Shown here in pieces: positions 26,716 through 36,307 of a stretch of 64,000 nt of DNA. The stretch comes from Prevotellaceae bacterium MN60. GTDB taxonomy: Bacteria; Bacteroidota; Bacteroidia; Bacteroidales; Bacteroidaceae. The stretch covers positions 310,001 through 374,000 of the forward strand of contig FZQZ01000001.1 in assembly GCA_900199555.1 (NCBI GenBank), written 5' to 3'. The number at the start of each line of letters is the position of its first letter. Position 1 is the stretch's first letter. A program made the translations under genes and the position numbers. The notes below the pieces were generated by a model, which saw only the letters and a list, made by a program, of their open reading frames with translations, searched no databases and was not told where the DNA came from.

Positions 26716-26723
26716 ACCTTTGC
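26716..26723 (+). promoter_or_regulatory. -7 element TACCTTTG for yidC operon
   Basis: TACCTTTG 30 bases before the yidC ATG. The -33 window (about 26692-26695) is occupied by the TTTAATC array rather than TTTG. Confidence 0.65.
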
Positions 26724-26753
26724 ACCTTGATTTTTTAATAATAAGGTAAAGAC

Positions 26754-28622
26754 ATGAACAAAGACACCATTATCGGCTTCGTGCTCATTGCATTGGTACT
26801 GATTGGTTTCAGTTGGTGGAACCGTCCCTCAGCAGAGCAGATTGAAGCTGCGAAGAAGCAAGACAGCATTGCAAACGTCATGAAAGAAAAAGCTCAGCAG
26901 CAGGATAGTATCCAAAAGGCTGTAGCCAAGAATGACACAGTGGCTCAAGCAGATACCACAGCTCTCTTCTATGCTGCTCAGCAGGGTAACTCACAACTGA
27001 TAACGCTGAAGAACAGCAAACTAGAGTTGACTCTCGACACCAAGGGTGGTACACTGAAGAAGGCCGTGATTCGCAATTTCAAGAGCATCGACGGTACAAA
27101 TAACGTAACGCTCTTTGATGGCGACGACCAGCAGTTGCGCTTTATGCTGGCTGGCAAGCAAGAGAATATCATCACTAGCGACCTCTATTTTACTCCCTCA
27201 GAGCAGACTGATACTACCGTAACACTGACTGCTCAGGCTCAGAACGGCGGAGAACTGACACTGCGCTATCGCTTGGGCAAAGACTATATGCTGAGCATGT
27301 CGCTACAGAGCAAAGGTTTAGCAGGATTCTTCTCTCCATCATACAAGGAGGTAGAGATGGAATGGACAGACCACTGCCGTCAGCAGGAGAAGGGTTACTC
27401 TTTTGAGAACCGCTATACTGCCGTATTCTACAAGGAGGCCAATGGTGGCACTGATAATCTGTCAGAGACTTCAGATAAGACAGAGGAGATTGAGGAGCGT
27501 CTGGATTGGGTAGCTTTCCGCAATCAGTTCTTCTCTATAGCACTGATTTCTAAGGATGACTTTGCAGAGAACGCTACACTTTCTAGCGTACAGGACAAGA
27601 AGGGGTCTGGCTATCTGAAGCAGTTTGATGCCAAACTAAAGACAGCCTTTGACCCCACAGGTGCTAAGTCATCAGACTTCGAGATGTATATTGGTCCTAA
27701 TGACTTCCGACTGATTCAGGCTGTAGAGCAGCAGAGCGAGTTTGGTAAAGACCTCGACTTGGAGCAGCTCGTAAACCTCGGTTGGTGGTTGCTGCGCTGG
27801 ATTAACCGTTGGTTTACATTATATGTATTCGATTGGCTGACAGGTTTCGGATTCAATATGGGTATCGTACTGATTCTCATCACACTGTTGCTGAAGGGCA
27901 TCACCTTCCCCATGGTAAAGAAGAGCTATATGTCAAGTGCCAAGATGCGCGTACTGAAGCCTAAGTTTGAAGAGGCTACCAAGCAGTATGACAAGCCAGA
28001 GGACCAAATGAAGAAACAACAGGAGATGATGAATCTCTACTCAAAATATGGTGTTAGCCCGTTGAGTGGCTGCCTGCCTATGCTGATTCAGATGCCTATC
28101 TGGTTGGCGATGTTCTTCTTTGTGCCTAACGCCATTCAGTTGCGTGGTCAGTCATTCCTTTGGATGAACGACCTGTCAACCTACGATCCTATCTGGGAGT
28201 GGAGCACCAACATCTGGGGTATCGGTGACCACCTGTCACTGACTTGTATCTTATTCTGTGCTGCTCAGTTAATTTACACTTGGATTTCAATGCGTCAGCA
28301 GCGCGACCAGATGGTAGGTTCACAGGCTGACCAGATGAAAGTAATGCAGTGGATGATGTATCTGATGCCACTGATGTTCTTCTTCATCTTCAACGACTAC
28401 TCTTCAGGTCTGAACTTCTACTACTTCATCTCTCTGTTTATGTCAGCAGCCATCATGTGGACACTGCGTAAGACTACCGACGATGAAAAACTGTTGGCAA
28501 TCCTTGAAGCCAACTATCAGGCTAACAAGAATAATCCCAAGAAAGCATCAGGCTTTGCAGCTCGTCTGGAAGCTATGCAGAAACAAGCTGAAGAATTGCA
28601 GAAACAACGCAACAAACGATGA
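26754..28622 (+). CDS. yidC: Membrane protein insertase YidC
   Basis: A 622-residue inner-membrane insertase/chaperone that works with or without SecYEG. Order: N-terminal transmembrane helix (IIGFVLIALVLIGFSWW), periplasmic domain to about residue 345, then the conserved 60KD_IMP core with membrane segments (MGIVLILITLLLKGITFPM, LPMLIQMPIWLAMFFFVPNA, MYLMPLMFFFIFNDYSSGLN) and a basic cytoplasmic tail (KQAEELQKQRNKR). The length is typical of Gram-negative YidC. Its stop overlaps the next ATG by 4 bp, so DUF1846 is translationally coupled to it. Confidence 0.96.
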   Translation: MNKDTIIGFVLIALVLIGFSWWNRPSAEQIEAAKKQDSIANVMKEKAQQQDSIQKAVAKNDTVAQADTTALFYAAQQGNSQLITLKNSKLELTLDTKGGTLKKAVIRNFKSIDGTNNVTLFDGDDQQLRFMLAGKQENIITSDLYFTPSEQTDTTVTLTAQAQNGGELTLRYRLGKDYMLSMSLQSKGLAGFFSPSYKEVEMEWTDHCRQQEKGYSFENRYTAVFYKEANGGTDNLSETSDKTEEIEERLDWVAFRNQFFSIALISKDDFAENATLSSVQDKKGSGYLKQFDAKLKTAFDPTGAKSSDFEMYIGPNDFRLIQAVEQQSEFGKDLDLEQLVNLGWWLLRWINRWFTLYVFDWLTGFGFNMGIVLILITLLLKGITFPMVKKSYMSSAKMRVLKPKFEEATKQYDKPEDQMKKQQEMMNLYSKYGVSPLSGCLPMLIQMPIWLAMFFFVPNAIQLRGQSFLWMNDLSTYDPIWEWSTNIWGIGDHLSLTCILFCAAQLIYTWISMRQQRDQMVGSQADQMKVMQWMMYLMPLMFFFIFNDYSSGLNFYYFISLFMSAAIMWTLRKTTDDEKLLAILEANYQANKNNPKKASGFAARLEAMQKQAEELQKQRNKR

Positions 28623-30082
28623 AAATAGGTTTTGATAACGAGAAGTATCTCAAGATACAGTCAGAGCATATCCGTGAGAGGATAGCACAGTTTGACGGCA
28701 AACTTTATCTTGAGCTAGGTGGCAAATTGTTTGACGACCACCACGCATCCAGAGTATTGCCAGGCTTTAAGCCAGACAGTAAGTTAAGAATGTTCGGACA
28801 ACTACGCGACCAGTTGGAGATTGTCATCGTCGTATCGGCAGAGGACATCGAAAAGAATAAGGTTCGCGCTGACCTCGGTATCACCTACGACGAGGATGTA
28901 TTGCGTCTGCGTGAGGAATTTATGAGTCGCGACTTTATGGTGGGCTCAGTAGTGATTACTCACTATAATGGTCAGCAGGCTGCCGACTTGTTCCGTAAGC
29001 GTTTGGAGAGACTGGGCATCAAGTCGTATGTACACTATCTTATCGATGGTTATCCCCATAACGTAGAACTGATTGCTTCTGACGAAGGCTTTGGTAAGAA
29101 CGAGTATGTGGAGACTAGCCGCGAGTTGGTTATCGTAACAGCTCCAGGTCCTGGTTCTGGTAAGATGGCTGTATGCCTCAGCCAGCTCTATAATGAGAAC
29201 AAGCGTGGTATTCGTGCTGGATATGCTAAGTTTGAGACTTTCCCTGTATGGAACCTACCGCTAAAGCATCCTGTGAACATCGCATACGAGGCTGCTACTG
29301 CCGACTTGAACGATGTCAACATGATTGACCCCTTCCATCTGGAAGCTTACGACAAGATTGCCATCAACTACAATCGCGATATCGAGATATTCCCAGTACT
29401 AAACGCTCTGTTCGAGGGCATCTATGGTGAGAATCCATATAAGAGTCCTACAGATATGGGTGTTAACATGGTGGGTTTCTGTATCTGCGATGATGAAGTA
29501 TGCTGCAACGCTTCTCGTGACGAGATTATCCGTCGTTACTATGATGCCACCAACAAGATGGCTGACGGTGCAGACAACGAGCGCGAGGTAAACAAGATAC
29601 TGATGCTCTTTAATCAGGCAAAGATAACGACAGCTTATCGCCGTGTTACAGTGGCTGCAGCAGCTAAACAGGAACTGACTGGACTCACAGCAGCAGCTAT
29701 GGAACTGGAAGACGGCACCATCATTACAGCTAAGAGTTCTCCCCTACTCGGTTGCTCTGCTGCTCTGCTGCTGAATGCGACTAAGCATCTGGCAGGCATC
29801 TCACACGAAGCTAAGCTGATACCACAGAGCCTGATAGAGCCTGTACAGAAAACAAAAATAGAATATCTTGGTGGCAAGAACCCACGTCTGCATACAGATG
29901 AGGTACTGGTAGCACTCAGCGTATTGTCTAAGGATGATGAGCAATGCCGCATGGCTTTGGCTCAACTGCCTAAACTGCGTGGCTGTCAGGTACACTCTAC
30001 AGTGATGTTATCAGAAGTAGACCGTAAGATATTCAAGAAACTAGGCTGCGGATTAACATGCGATCCGGTAAGAAAGAAATAA
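28619..30082 (+). CDS. DUF1846 family protein
   Basis: A 487-residue cytoplasmic protein matching DUF1846 over its full length (start MKIGFDNEKYLKIQSEHIRE, then RLGIKSYVHYLIDGYPHNVE and VIVTAPGPGSGKMAVCLSQL). The APGPGSGK loop looks like a phosphate-binding turn, but it is not a classic Walker A followed by Walker B. The family occurs in Firmicutes and Bacteroidota; its biochemical role is not established to my knowledge. It overlaps yidC by 4 bp and is followed 6 bp later by the S9 peptidase. Confidence 0.85.
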   Translation: MKIGFDNEKYLKIQSEHIRERIAQFDGKLYLELGGKLFDDHHASRVLPGFKPDSKLRMFGQLRDQLEIVIVVSAEDIEKNKVRADLGITYDEDVLRLREEFMSRDFMVGSVVITHYNGQQAADLFRKRLERLGIKSYVHYLIDGYPHNVELIASDEGFGKNEYVETSRELVIVTAPGPGSGKMAVCLSQLYNENKRGIRAGYAKFETFPVWNLPLKHPVNIAYEAATADLNDVNMIDPFHLEAYDKIAINYNRDIEIFPVLNALFEGIYGENPYKSPTDMGVNMVGFCICDDEVCCNASRDEIIRRYYDATNKMADGADNEREVNKILMLFNQAKITTAYRRVTVAAAAKQELTGLTAAAMELEDGTIITAKSSPLLGCSAALLLNATKHLAGISHEAKLIPQSLIEPVQKTKIEYLGGKNPRLHTDEVLVALSVLSKDDEQCRMALAQLPKLRGCQVHSTVMLSEVDRKIFKKLGCGLTCDPVRKK

Positions 30083-30088
30083 CTACTT

Positions 30089-32257
30089 ATGAAGAAGATA
30101 TTAACAATCGTGGTTGCAGCACTGCTGGCAGTGCCTGGCCACATTATAGCACAAGAATCATCCGTGATAGGAAAGAGTAATATTAAGCTGAACAGTCGCA
30201 TGATGACACCAGAGGCACTATGGGCCATGGGCCGCATCGGTGGCATGGAAGCATCAGCAGATGGTAGCCGTATTGTTTATCAAGTAGGCTACTATAGCGT
30301 AAAACAGAACAAGAGTCATCAGGTAATCTGCATCATGGATGCTGATGGCAAGAACCAGCGCCAGCTGACTACCAGCAGCAAGAGCGAGACCGATCCTACA
30401 TGGTTTGATGCAGAACACATCGCATATATCAGCGGTGGTGAGTTGTGGACGATGAAAGCTGATGGCAGTGAGCGTCATCAGATGACCAATACTAATGGCG
30501 AGGTAGAGGGCTATAAGTTCTCACCAGACCGCAAGAAAGTAATCATCCTGAAGAGCCTTCCTTTCCATGAGGTTATCAAGAAGAATCCAGACGACCTGCC
30601 TAAGGCTACTGGTCGTCGAGTAACAGACTTGATGTATCGTCACTGGGACCACTATGTGGAGAGCATTCAGCACCCCTTCTTAGGTACAGTAAGTGGCTAT
30701 GACGTAGCCACAGACATGGCAGATATCCTAGAGGGTGAGCCCTACGAATGCCCCATGGAACCTTTTGGTGGCATTGAACAACTGGCATGGAGTAACGATT
30801 CAAAGCAGATAGCTTATACTTGTCGCAAGAAGACTGGCTTAGAATATTCTATCTCTACGGATTCTGACATTTTCTTATATGATATAGAGGCTAAGACTAC
30901 ACGTAACCTCTGCAAACCTGCAGACTATGTAGCTCCAAAGGTTGATCCCACACGTACGCTGGCTATTCAGGCAGTCAATGCTAAGGACAATCTGAAGAAT
31001 AATGTAGGTTACGATCAGAATCCACAATTCTCACCCGATGGCAAGTATATTGCTTGGTTATCAATGGAGCGCGATGGTTATGAGGCCGACCTCAACCGCT
31101 TGTGCATCTGCAATCTGCAGACTGGCGAGAAGCGCTATATTGATTGGCAGTCAGACGTAGATGCTTTCTGCTGGGCTCCTCAGAAGGATAAGTTGGCACA
31201 GCTCTACTTCCTCAGCGTATGGCATGGTTGCGTGAACATGTATTATGTTGATAGTAAGAAAGAGGTAAAACAACTCACTGAAGACTGGGCAGACTGGACT
31301 TCATTGCAGCTGGCTAATGATGGTAAACACATTCTTGCTACTCGTCAGAGCCTCTCTGCTCCGACGGATATCTATATGGTAACACCAGGAAAGAGCGTTG
31401 AGAAAACAAAGATTGAACAACTCTCATTTGAGAATAAGCACATCCTTGACCAATTGACTTTTGGTAAGATGCAGCAGCGCTGGGTAACCACAAGCGACGG
31501 CAAACAGATGCTGGTATGGGTCATGCTACCTGCCAACTACGAAGAGGGAAAGAAGTATCCTACCCTGTTGTTCTGCGAAGGCGGTCCACAAAGTCCTGTA
31601 AGCCAATTCTGGAGTTATCGTTGGAACTTCCAAATCATGGCAGCTAACGGCTATGTAGTTATTGCTCCTAACCGTCATGGACTGCCAGGTTTCGGACAGG
31701 AATGGAAAGAACAAATTAGTGGTGACTGGACTGGTCAGTGCATGCAAGACTATCTGGCTGCTATTGACGATGCCGCTCAGAACCTGCCATTCGTTGACAA
31801 GAACCGTTTGGCTGCTGTAGGTGCGTCATTTGGTGGATTCTCTGTATATTACCTTGCAGGTATTCACGAAAAGCGCTTCAAGGCCTTTATTGCCCACGAT
31901 GGTGCTTTCAACCTTGACGCCATGTACACTGAAACTGAAGAGAACTGGTTCTCTAACTGGGAATACGACGAGGCCTACTGGCATCATCCACAGATGCCTA
32001 ATGCCAAGAAGACCTATGAGAACTCACCTCATAAGATGGTTGAGAAATGGGATACTCCTATCCTCTGCATCCACGGTGAGAAAGACTATCGTATTAACGC
32101 TACTCAGGGCATGAGTGCCTTTAATGCTGCTCGCATGAAAGGAATCCCTGCAGAGTTGCTCATCTTCCCCGATGAAAATCACTGGGTATTGAAACCCCAG
32201 AACGGTGTTCTGTGGCAGCGTACCTTCTTTGACTGGTTGGACAGATGGCTGAAATAA
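30089..32257 (+). CDS. S9 family prolyl oligopeptidase-type peptidase (DPP5/acylaminoacyl-peptidase-like)
   Basis: A 722-residue exported peptidase. A signal peptide (MKKILTIVVAALLAVPGHIIA) is followed by a beta-propeller with WD40-like repeats (GGMEASADGSRIVYQVGYYS, NPQFSPDGKYIAWLSMERDG) to about residue 460, then the alpha/beta-hydrolase domain. The catalytic triad reads as Ser580 (GASFGG), Asp666 (HGEKDYR) and His698 (DENHW). Family members release dipeptides or oligopeptides in the periplasm. By layout it resembles dipeptidyl peptidase 5 of Porphyromonas; the exact specificity is inferred. It follows DUF1846 by 6 bp, and an MFS carrier starts 36 bp after it. Confidence 0.9.
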   Translation: MKKILTIVVAALLAVPGHIIAQESSVIGKSNIKLNSRMMTPEALWAMGRIGGMEASADGSRIVYQVGYYSVKQNKSHQVICIMDADGKNQRQLTTSSKSETDPTWFDAEHIAYISGGELWTMKADGSERHQMTNTNGEVEGYKFSPDRKKVIILKSLPFHEVIKKNPDDLPKATGRRVTDLMYRHWDHYVESIQHPFLGTVSGYDVATDMADILEGEPYECPMEPFGGIEQLAWSNDSKQIAYTCRKKTGLEYSISTDSDIFLYDIEAKTTRNLCKPADYVAPKVDPTRTLAIQAVNAKDNLKNNVGYDQNPQFSPDGKYIAWLSMERDGYEADLNRLCICNLQTGEKRYIDWQSDVDAFCWAPQKDKLAQLYFLSVWHGCVNMYYVDSKKEVKQLTEDWADWTSLQLANDGKHILATRQSLSAPTDIYMVTPGKSVEKTKIEQLSFENKHILDQLTFGKMQQRWVTTSDGKQMLVWVMLPANYEEGKKYPTLLFCEGGPQSPVSQFWSYRWNFQIMAANGYVVIAPNRHGLPGFGQEWKEQISGDWTGQCMQDYLAAIDDAAQNLPFVDKNRLAAVGASFGGFSVYYLAGIHEKRFKAFIAHDGAFNLDAMYTETEENWFSNWEYDEAYWHHPQMPNAKKTYENSPHKMVEKWDTPILCIHGEKDYRINATQGMSAFNAARMKGIPAELLIFPDENHWVLKPQNGVLWQRTFFDWLDRWLK

Positions 32258-32293
32258 AGGTAAGAAGATAAAATAGTAAAAGGTATTAATAAA

Positions 32294-33916
32294 ATGACAC
32301 AAGCAATTCAAAAAACATTAAGAGACTCGGCAGGCATGCGTTGGACTGCCTTGCTGCTACTGGCTATGGCCATGTTCTGCAGCTACATCTTCATGGACAT
32401 TCTGTCGCCTATTAAGGACTTGATGCAGGAGACTCGTGGATGGGACTCTACCGCCTTCGGTACCATGCAGGGTTCGGAGGTATTCCTTAACGTATTCGCA
32501 TTCTTCCTCATCTTTGCAGGTATCATCCTCGACAAGATGGGCGTTCGTTTCACTGCAGTACTTAGTGCTGCCGTTATGCTCGTTGGTGCCTGCATCAAGT
32601 GGTATGCTATCAGCGAAAGTTTTATCGGTAGCGGACTGGAGACTTGGTTTACCAACAACCTCAACTACATCCCTGTATTCGATGAGTTAGGCGTTAGTCC
32701 TTTCTATCAGGGAATGCCTGCATCTGCAAAGTTTGCAGCCTGCGGCTTCATGATTTTCGGTTGTGGTTGTGAGATGGCTGGTATCACCGTTAGCCGTGGT
32801 ATCGTAAAGTGGTTTAAAGGTCGTGAGATGGCTATGGCTATGGGATCAGAGATGGCACTGGCTCGTCTGGGTGTTGCCACCTGTATGATCTTCTCACCTT
32901 ACTTTGCACATCTGGGTGGCGAAATCAGCGTAAGCCGTTCTGTAGCTTTCGGTGTCGTACTGATGTGTATTGCTCTGATTATGACTATCGTCTACTTCGT
33001 AATGGATATGAAGCTTGACGCACAGACTGGTGAGGCTGAGGAGAAGGACGATCCATTTAAGATCAGCGACCTCGGACAGATTCTCACTTCAAGCGGTTTC
33101 TGGCTCGTTGCTCTGCTTTGCGTTCTTTACTATAGCGCCATATTCCCCTTCCAGAAGTATGCAACCAACATGTTGCAGTGTAACCTGACATTGGAAGCAC
33201 CTAATCCAGATTCATTCTGGGCTAGTTCTTCTATGACCATTGTTCAGTATGTTATCTCACTGTTTGTTGCAGCAACAGGTTTTGCTAGCAACTTCATGAA
33301 GCGTAACGCATACAAGTATGGTTTGTTGGGTGCCTCTGTAGTAGCCCTGATTGTTTACTGCTATATGGGTTACAGAAGCCAGTCAGCAGGTTCTATCTTT
33401 GCCGTATTCCCATTGTTGGCAGTACTCATCACCCCAATCCTTGGTAAATATGTAGACCATAAGGGTAAGGCTGCATCAATGCTTGTACTTGGTTCACTGC
33501 TGCTCATTGGCTGTCACCTGACCTTCGCATTTGTTTTGCCCATGTTTAAGGATAGCACTGTTGGTGGTGTCGTTATCGCCTACATCACTATCTTGGTTCT
33601 GGGTTCATCATTCTCATTGGTTCCAGCCTCACTGTGGCCAAGCGTTCCCAAACTTGTTGACGCAAAGATTATCGGTTCTGCATATGCACTGATCTTCTGG
33701 ATTCAGAACATTGGTTTGTGGCTATTCCCTATGCTCTATGGAAAGATGCTTGACGCTACGAACCCAGCAGGTACCGCACCTACAGAGCTTGATCACACTA
33801 TTCCTCTGGTAATGTTCGCAGGATTAGGTGTGGCAGCCTTGTTACTCGGTCTTGTACTGAAGGCTGTTGACAAGAAGAAGGGACTCGGACTGGAAGAGCC
33901 CAACATCAAAGAATAA
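32294..33916 (+). CDS. Major facilitator superfamily transporter
   Basis: A 540-residue inner-membrane carrier with about 12 transmembrane helices (e.g. WTALLLLAMAMFCSYIFMD, VFAFFLIFAGIILDKMGVRF, MLVLGSLLLIGCHLTFAFVL). The MFS A-type loop follows helix 2 as DKMGVRFT. A long periplasmic loop lies between the second and third helices and a cytoplasmic loop (LDAQTGEAEEKDDPFK) joins the halves. The substrate is not recognisable. It follows an S9 peptidase, so a peptide or amino-acid product is possible but only a positional guess. A terminator for this unit is embedded in the convergent gene. Confidence 0.83.
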   Translation: MTQAIQKTLRDSAGMRWTALLLLAMAMFCSYIFMDILSPIKDLMQETRGWDSTAFGTMQGSEVFLNVFAFFLIFAGIILDKMGVRFTAVLSAAVMLVGACIKWYAISESFIGSGLETWFTNNLNYIPVFDELGVSPFYQGMPASAKFAACGFMIFGCGCEMAGITVSRGIVKWFKGREMAMAMGSEMALARLGVATCMIFSPYFAHLGGEISVSRSVAFGVVLMCIALIMTIVYFVMDMKLDAQTGEAEEKDDPFKISDLGQILTSSGFWLVALLCVLYYSAIFPFQKYATNMLQCNLTLEAPNPDSFWASSSMTIVQYVISLFVAATGFASNFMKRNAYKYGLLGASVVALIVYCYMGYRSQSAGSIFAVFPLLAVLITPILGKYVDHKGKAASMLVLGSLLLIGCHLTFAFVLPMFKDSTVGGVVIAYITILVLGSSFSLVPASLWPSVPKLVDAKIIGSAYALIFWIQNIGLWLFPMLYGKMLDATNPAGTAPTELDHTIPLVMFAGLGVAALLLGLVLKAVDKKKGLGLEEPNIKE

Positions 33917-33920
33917 AAAT

Positions 33921-34874
33921 TTATAGACTAAAGCGTACTACTAGCGGCAGATGGTCGCTAAAGCCACGCTGATAGTGATAACCGTTGAAAGTACGGAGGG
34001 GTTTTACTCCTCCGTATTTTTTATCTTCTTCCAATAAGAAAGGAGCATCGTTGATATAGGTTTGCTTGACGGAATCAAGCAATACGGAACTGACAAAGAT
34101 ATGGTCAATGCTCTGCCATTCACCATTGTAACGATAAGTGGCCTTTGCACCATGAGAACCAGTAGCTGTGGCTGTGATATTATGTAGTCCATGCTCGACT
34201 AATGATTGTAGAACCGGACTATTAGCATCGTCGTTGAAATCACCTGCAATAAATATCTTGGCATCAATCGGCAACAAACGGATAGCAGCCAACAACCGGT
34301 CTACAATAAGTTGGCGATTGGGGCGAGAGTGCTTTTCACCGCCATAACGGCTAGGTGCATGAACGACAAAAAGGTGTAACGTATCACGATGCACCGTTTC
34401 TCCCTTCACATATAGGATATCACGCGTAGGACGCATTCCTTCGAGAGGTTGGATATCCAAATAGTCATAACATATAGGGCGAAAAGAAAACGGCTGATAT
34501 AATAGCGCCACATCAATACCACGCACATCGGGCGATTGCGTCATCAAGTATTCATAACCTGCACCACGTAAAAGAGAACGATGACTAAGGTCGAAGACAA
34601 CTGAATCATTTTCCACTTCAATCAAGGCTATAAGGTCAGGAACGCCAGTCTCTTGACATGCAAGGATCTCCTGCCCGATATGGTTCAACTTTCGCCAATA
34701 TCGAGCAGGATTCCAACGACGTTTTCCTTCTGGGAGCCACTCTGTATCCTGCTTTAAAGAATCGTGCTTGAAATCAAAAAGATTCTCACAATTAAGTTCT
34801 ACTAATGTCAGTGATTGAGCCTCAACATCTGACAGCGAGAACAGTAACAGAACAGCTATCCAGAAAGCTTTCAT
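33921..34874 (-). CDS. Exported endonuclease/exonuclease/phosphatase-fold protein
   Basis: A 317-residue protein with a signal peptide (MKAFWIAVLLLFSLSDVEA) and the EEP fold: LVELNCENLFD with the metal-ligand Glu/Asn, DLIALIEVEND with the catalytic Glu, FVVHAPSRYGG, IFIAGDFNDDANSP with the GDFND motif, and the final RGFSDHLPLVV with the Asp-His pair. The catalytic set appears complete. It may be an extracellular nuclease or phosphodiesterase. It starts 5 bp after NhaC, and its 3' coding end carries a plus-strand terminator hairpin. Confidence 0.85.
   Translation of the reverse strand: MKAFWIAVLLLFSLSDVEAQSLTLVELNCENLFDFKHDSLKQDTEWLPEGKRRWNPARYWRKLNHIGQEILACQETGVPDLIALIEVENDSVVFDLSHRSLLRGAGYEYLMTQSPDVRGIDVALLYQPFSFRPICYDYLDIQPLEGMRPTRDILYVKGETVHRDTLHLFVVHAPSRYGGEKHSRPNRQLIVDRLLAAIRLLPIDAKIFIAGDFNDDANSPVLQSLVEHGLHNITATATGSHGAKATYRYNGEWQSIDHIFVSSVLLDSVKQTYINDAPFLLEEDKKYGGVKPLRTFNGYHYQRGFSDHLPLVVRFSL
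33993..34022 (+). terminator. Terminator of the MFS transcript, embedded in the convergent CDS
   Basis: ACGGAGGGG-TTTTA-CTCCTCCGT (9-bp stem with one mismatch) is followed by a plus-strand T6 run, about 77 bp beyond the MFS stop. The same bases encode residues of the EEP protein on the other strand. Confidence 0.75.
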
Positions 34875-34879
34875 TCATT

Positions 34880-36286
34880 TTACATTTTCCTTCTTCGTAT
34901 CTTCCAACCTGTGGCAGCCACAATAATACTGGTCACAGGAGAAAGAATATTAAAGAAGCAATAAGGGAGATAAGTCAGTGTTGCAACCCCGAGGACGGTA
35001 CTTTGTGTAAGACCACAGGTATTCCAAGGTATCAACACAGATGTTACAGTAGCACTATCCTCACAAGTTCGGCTCAACAGGCGTGGTTCATAGCCTTTCT
35101 GACGATAAGTGTCTTTAAACATTGAGCTCGCCAACATGATTGATAAATACTGGTCGGCAGTAGCGATATTACAAAACAACGATGTTCCAACCGTAGAAGC
35201 TACTAGTGACGCTGTGCCCTTTACAAAACGTAATACCAATCGCATCAAATCTTGTAATTGTCCTGTAGCCGTCAGTGCGCCACCAAAGGTTTGTGCACAG
35301 ATGATAAGCCAGATAGTAGGCATCATACCCGACATACCATTGGTGTGTACCAATTCATTCAGCACCTTGTTACCCGTATCAATATCTGTACTACCATAGC
35401 ATACACGCATCATTCCTTTATACGATACCAGCAAGCCTCTTTCTGCTTCACCAGATATCTTATGAACAAGGTCAGGTTGTACCAGTAAAGCAACAACTAC
35501 CGCTAATAGGATAGCAAGGAATAGTACTACCATGGAAGGCCATCGACGAGCAATCATCACACCCGTCAACACAGGCACCAACAACAGCCAAGGTGAGATA
35601 ACAAATGTATGTTGCAAGCCCTCCAAGAACTCCGTCACATTACCATGTCCAGATACATTCATCGTCAGTCCTGCAATAAGGAATACAGTTAATGAAATAC
35701 AGAATGTAGGAACAGTGGTAAAGAGCATATAGCGGATATGCGTAAACAGTGGAGTGCCTGAAACGCTTGATGCCAATACGGTGGTATCAGAGAGTGGTGA
35801 CAACTTATCGCCGAAATAAGCACCTGTAATAATTGAGCCAGCTATCCAACCATCGTCAAAGCCATGCGCCTTACCAATGCCCATCAGTGCAACTCCTATT
35901 GTTGCAACTGTAGTCCATGAAGAACCAATCATCAGACTCACCAATGCACAAAGAATACTACTACTTACCAAGAATACCTCTGGTTGGATAATCTGTATTC
36001 CATAATAAATCATGGTTGGCACAATACCTGCCACCATCCATGTTCCACCAATGGCACCAATAAGTAAGAGAATGATGATTGCTGGTGTGCAACTGGCAAT
36101 CTTGTCAGAAACCTCCTTTTCGAGATTCTCCCACTCTAATCGTTTGGAAAAATGACCTATTAAAACACTCACTGCAGACGCCACCATCAGTGACACCTGC
36201 GAGGCACCATCAAGTGTTGCATTGCCGAAAACGGCAATGCAACACGTAATGAGTCCAATCAATACTAAGAATGGAATAAAACTCAC
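34880..36286 (-). CDS. nhaC: Na+/H+ antiporter NhaC family
   Basis: A 468-residue inner-membrane antiporter with about 11 helices (FIPFLVLIGLITCCIAVFGN, IIILLLIGAIGGTWMVAGIV, PVLTGVMIARRWPSMVVLFL). The family segments GAYFGDKLSPLSDTTVLAS and IATADQYLSIMLASSMFKD are clear. The start is a GTG at 36286, because a stop codon lies two codons upstream and no ATG fits the N-terminus. It starts 21 bp after the POT gene and is followed 5 bp later by the EEP gene. It probably supplies sodium/proton balance for the cell. Confidence 0.9.
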   Translation of the reverse strand: MSFIPFLVLIGLITCCIAVFGNATLDGASQVSLMVASAVSVLIGHFSKRLEWENLEKEVSDKIASCTPAIIILLLIGAIGGTWMVAGIVPTMIYYGIQIIQPEVFLVSSSILCALVSLMIGSSWTTVATIGVALMGIGKAHGFDDGWIAGSIITGAYFGDKLSPLSDTTVLASSVSGTPLFTHIRYMLFTTVPTFCISLTVFLIAGLTMNVSGHGNVTEFLEGLQHTFVISPWLLLVPVLTGVMIARRWPSMVVLFLAILLAVVVALLVQPDLVHKISGEAERGLLVSYKGMMRVCYGSTDIDTGNKVLNELVHTNGMSGMMPTIWLIICAQTFGGALTATGQLQDLMRLVLRFVKGTASLVASTVGTSLFCNIATADQYLSIMLASSMFKDTYRQKGYEPRLLSRTCEDSATVTSVLIPWNTCGLTQSTVLGVATLTYLPYCFFNILSPVTSIIVAATGWKIRRRKM

Positions 36287-36307
36287 TTCTTATTGATCTA
36301 TTTATTT

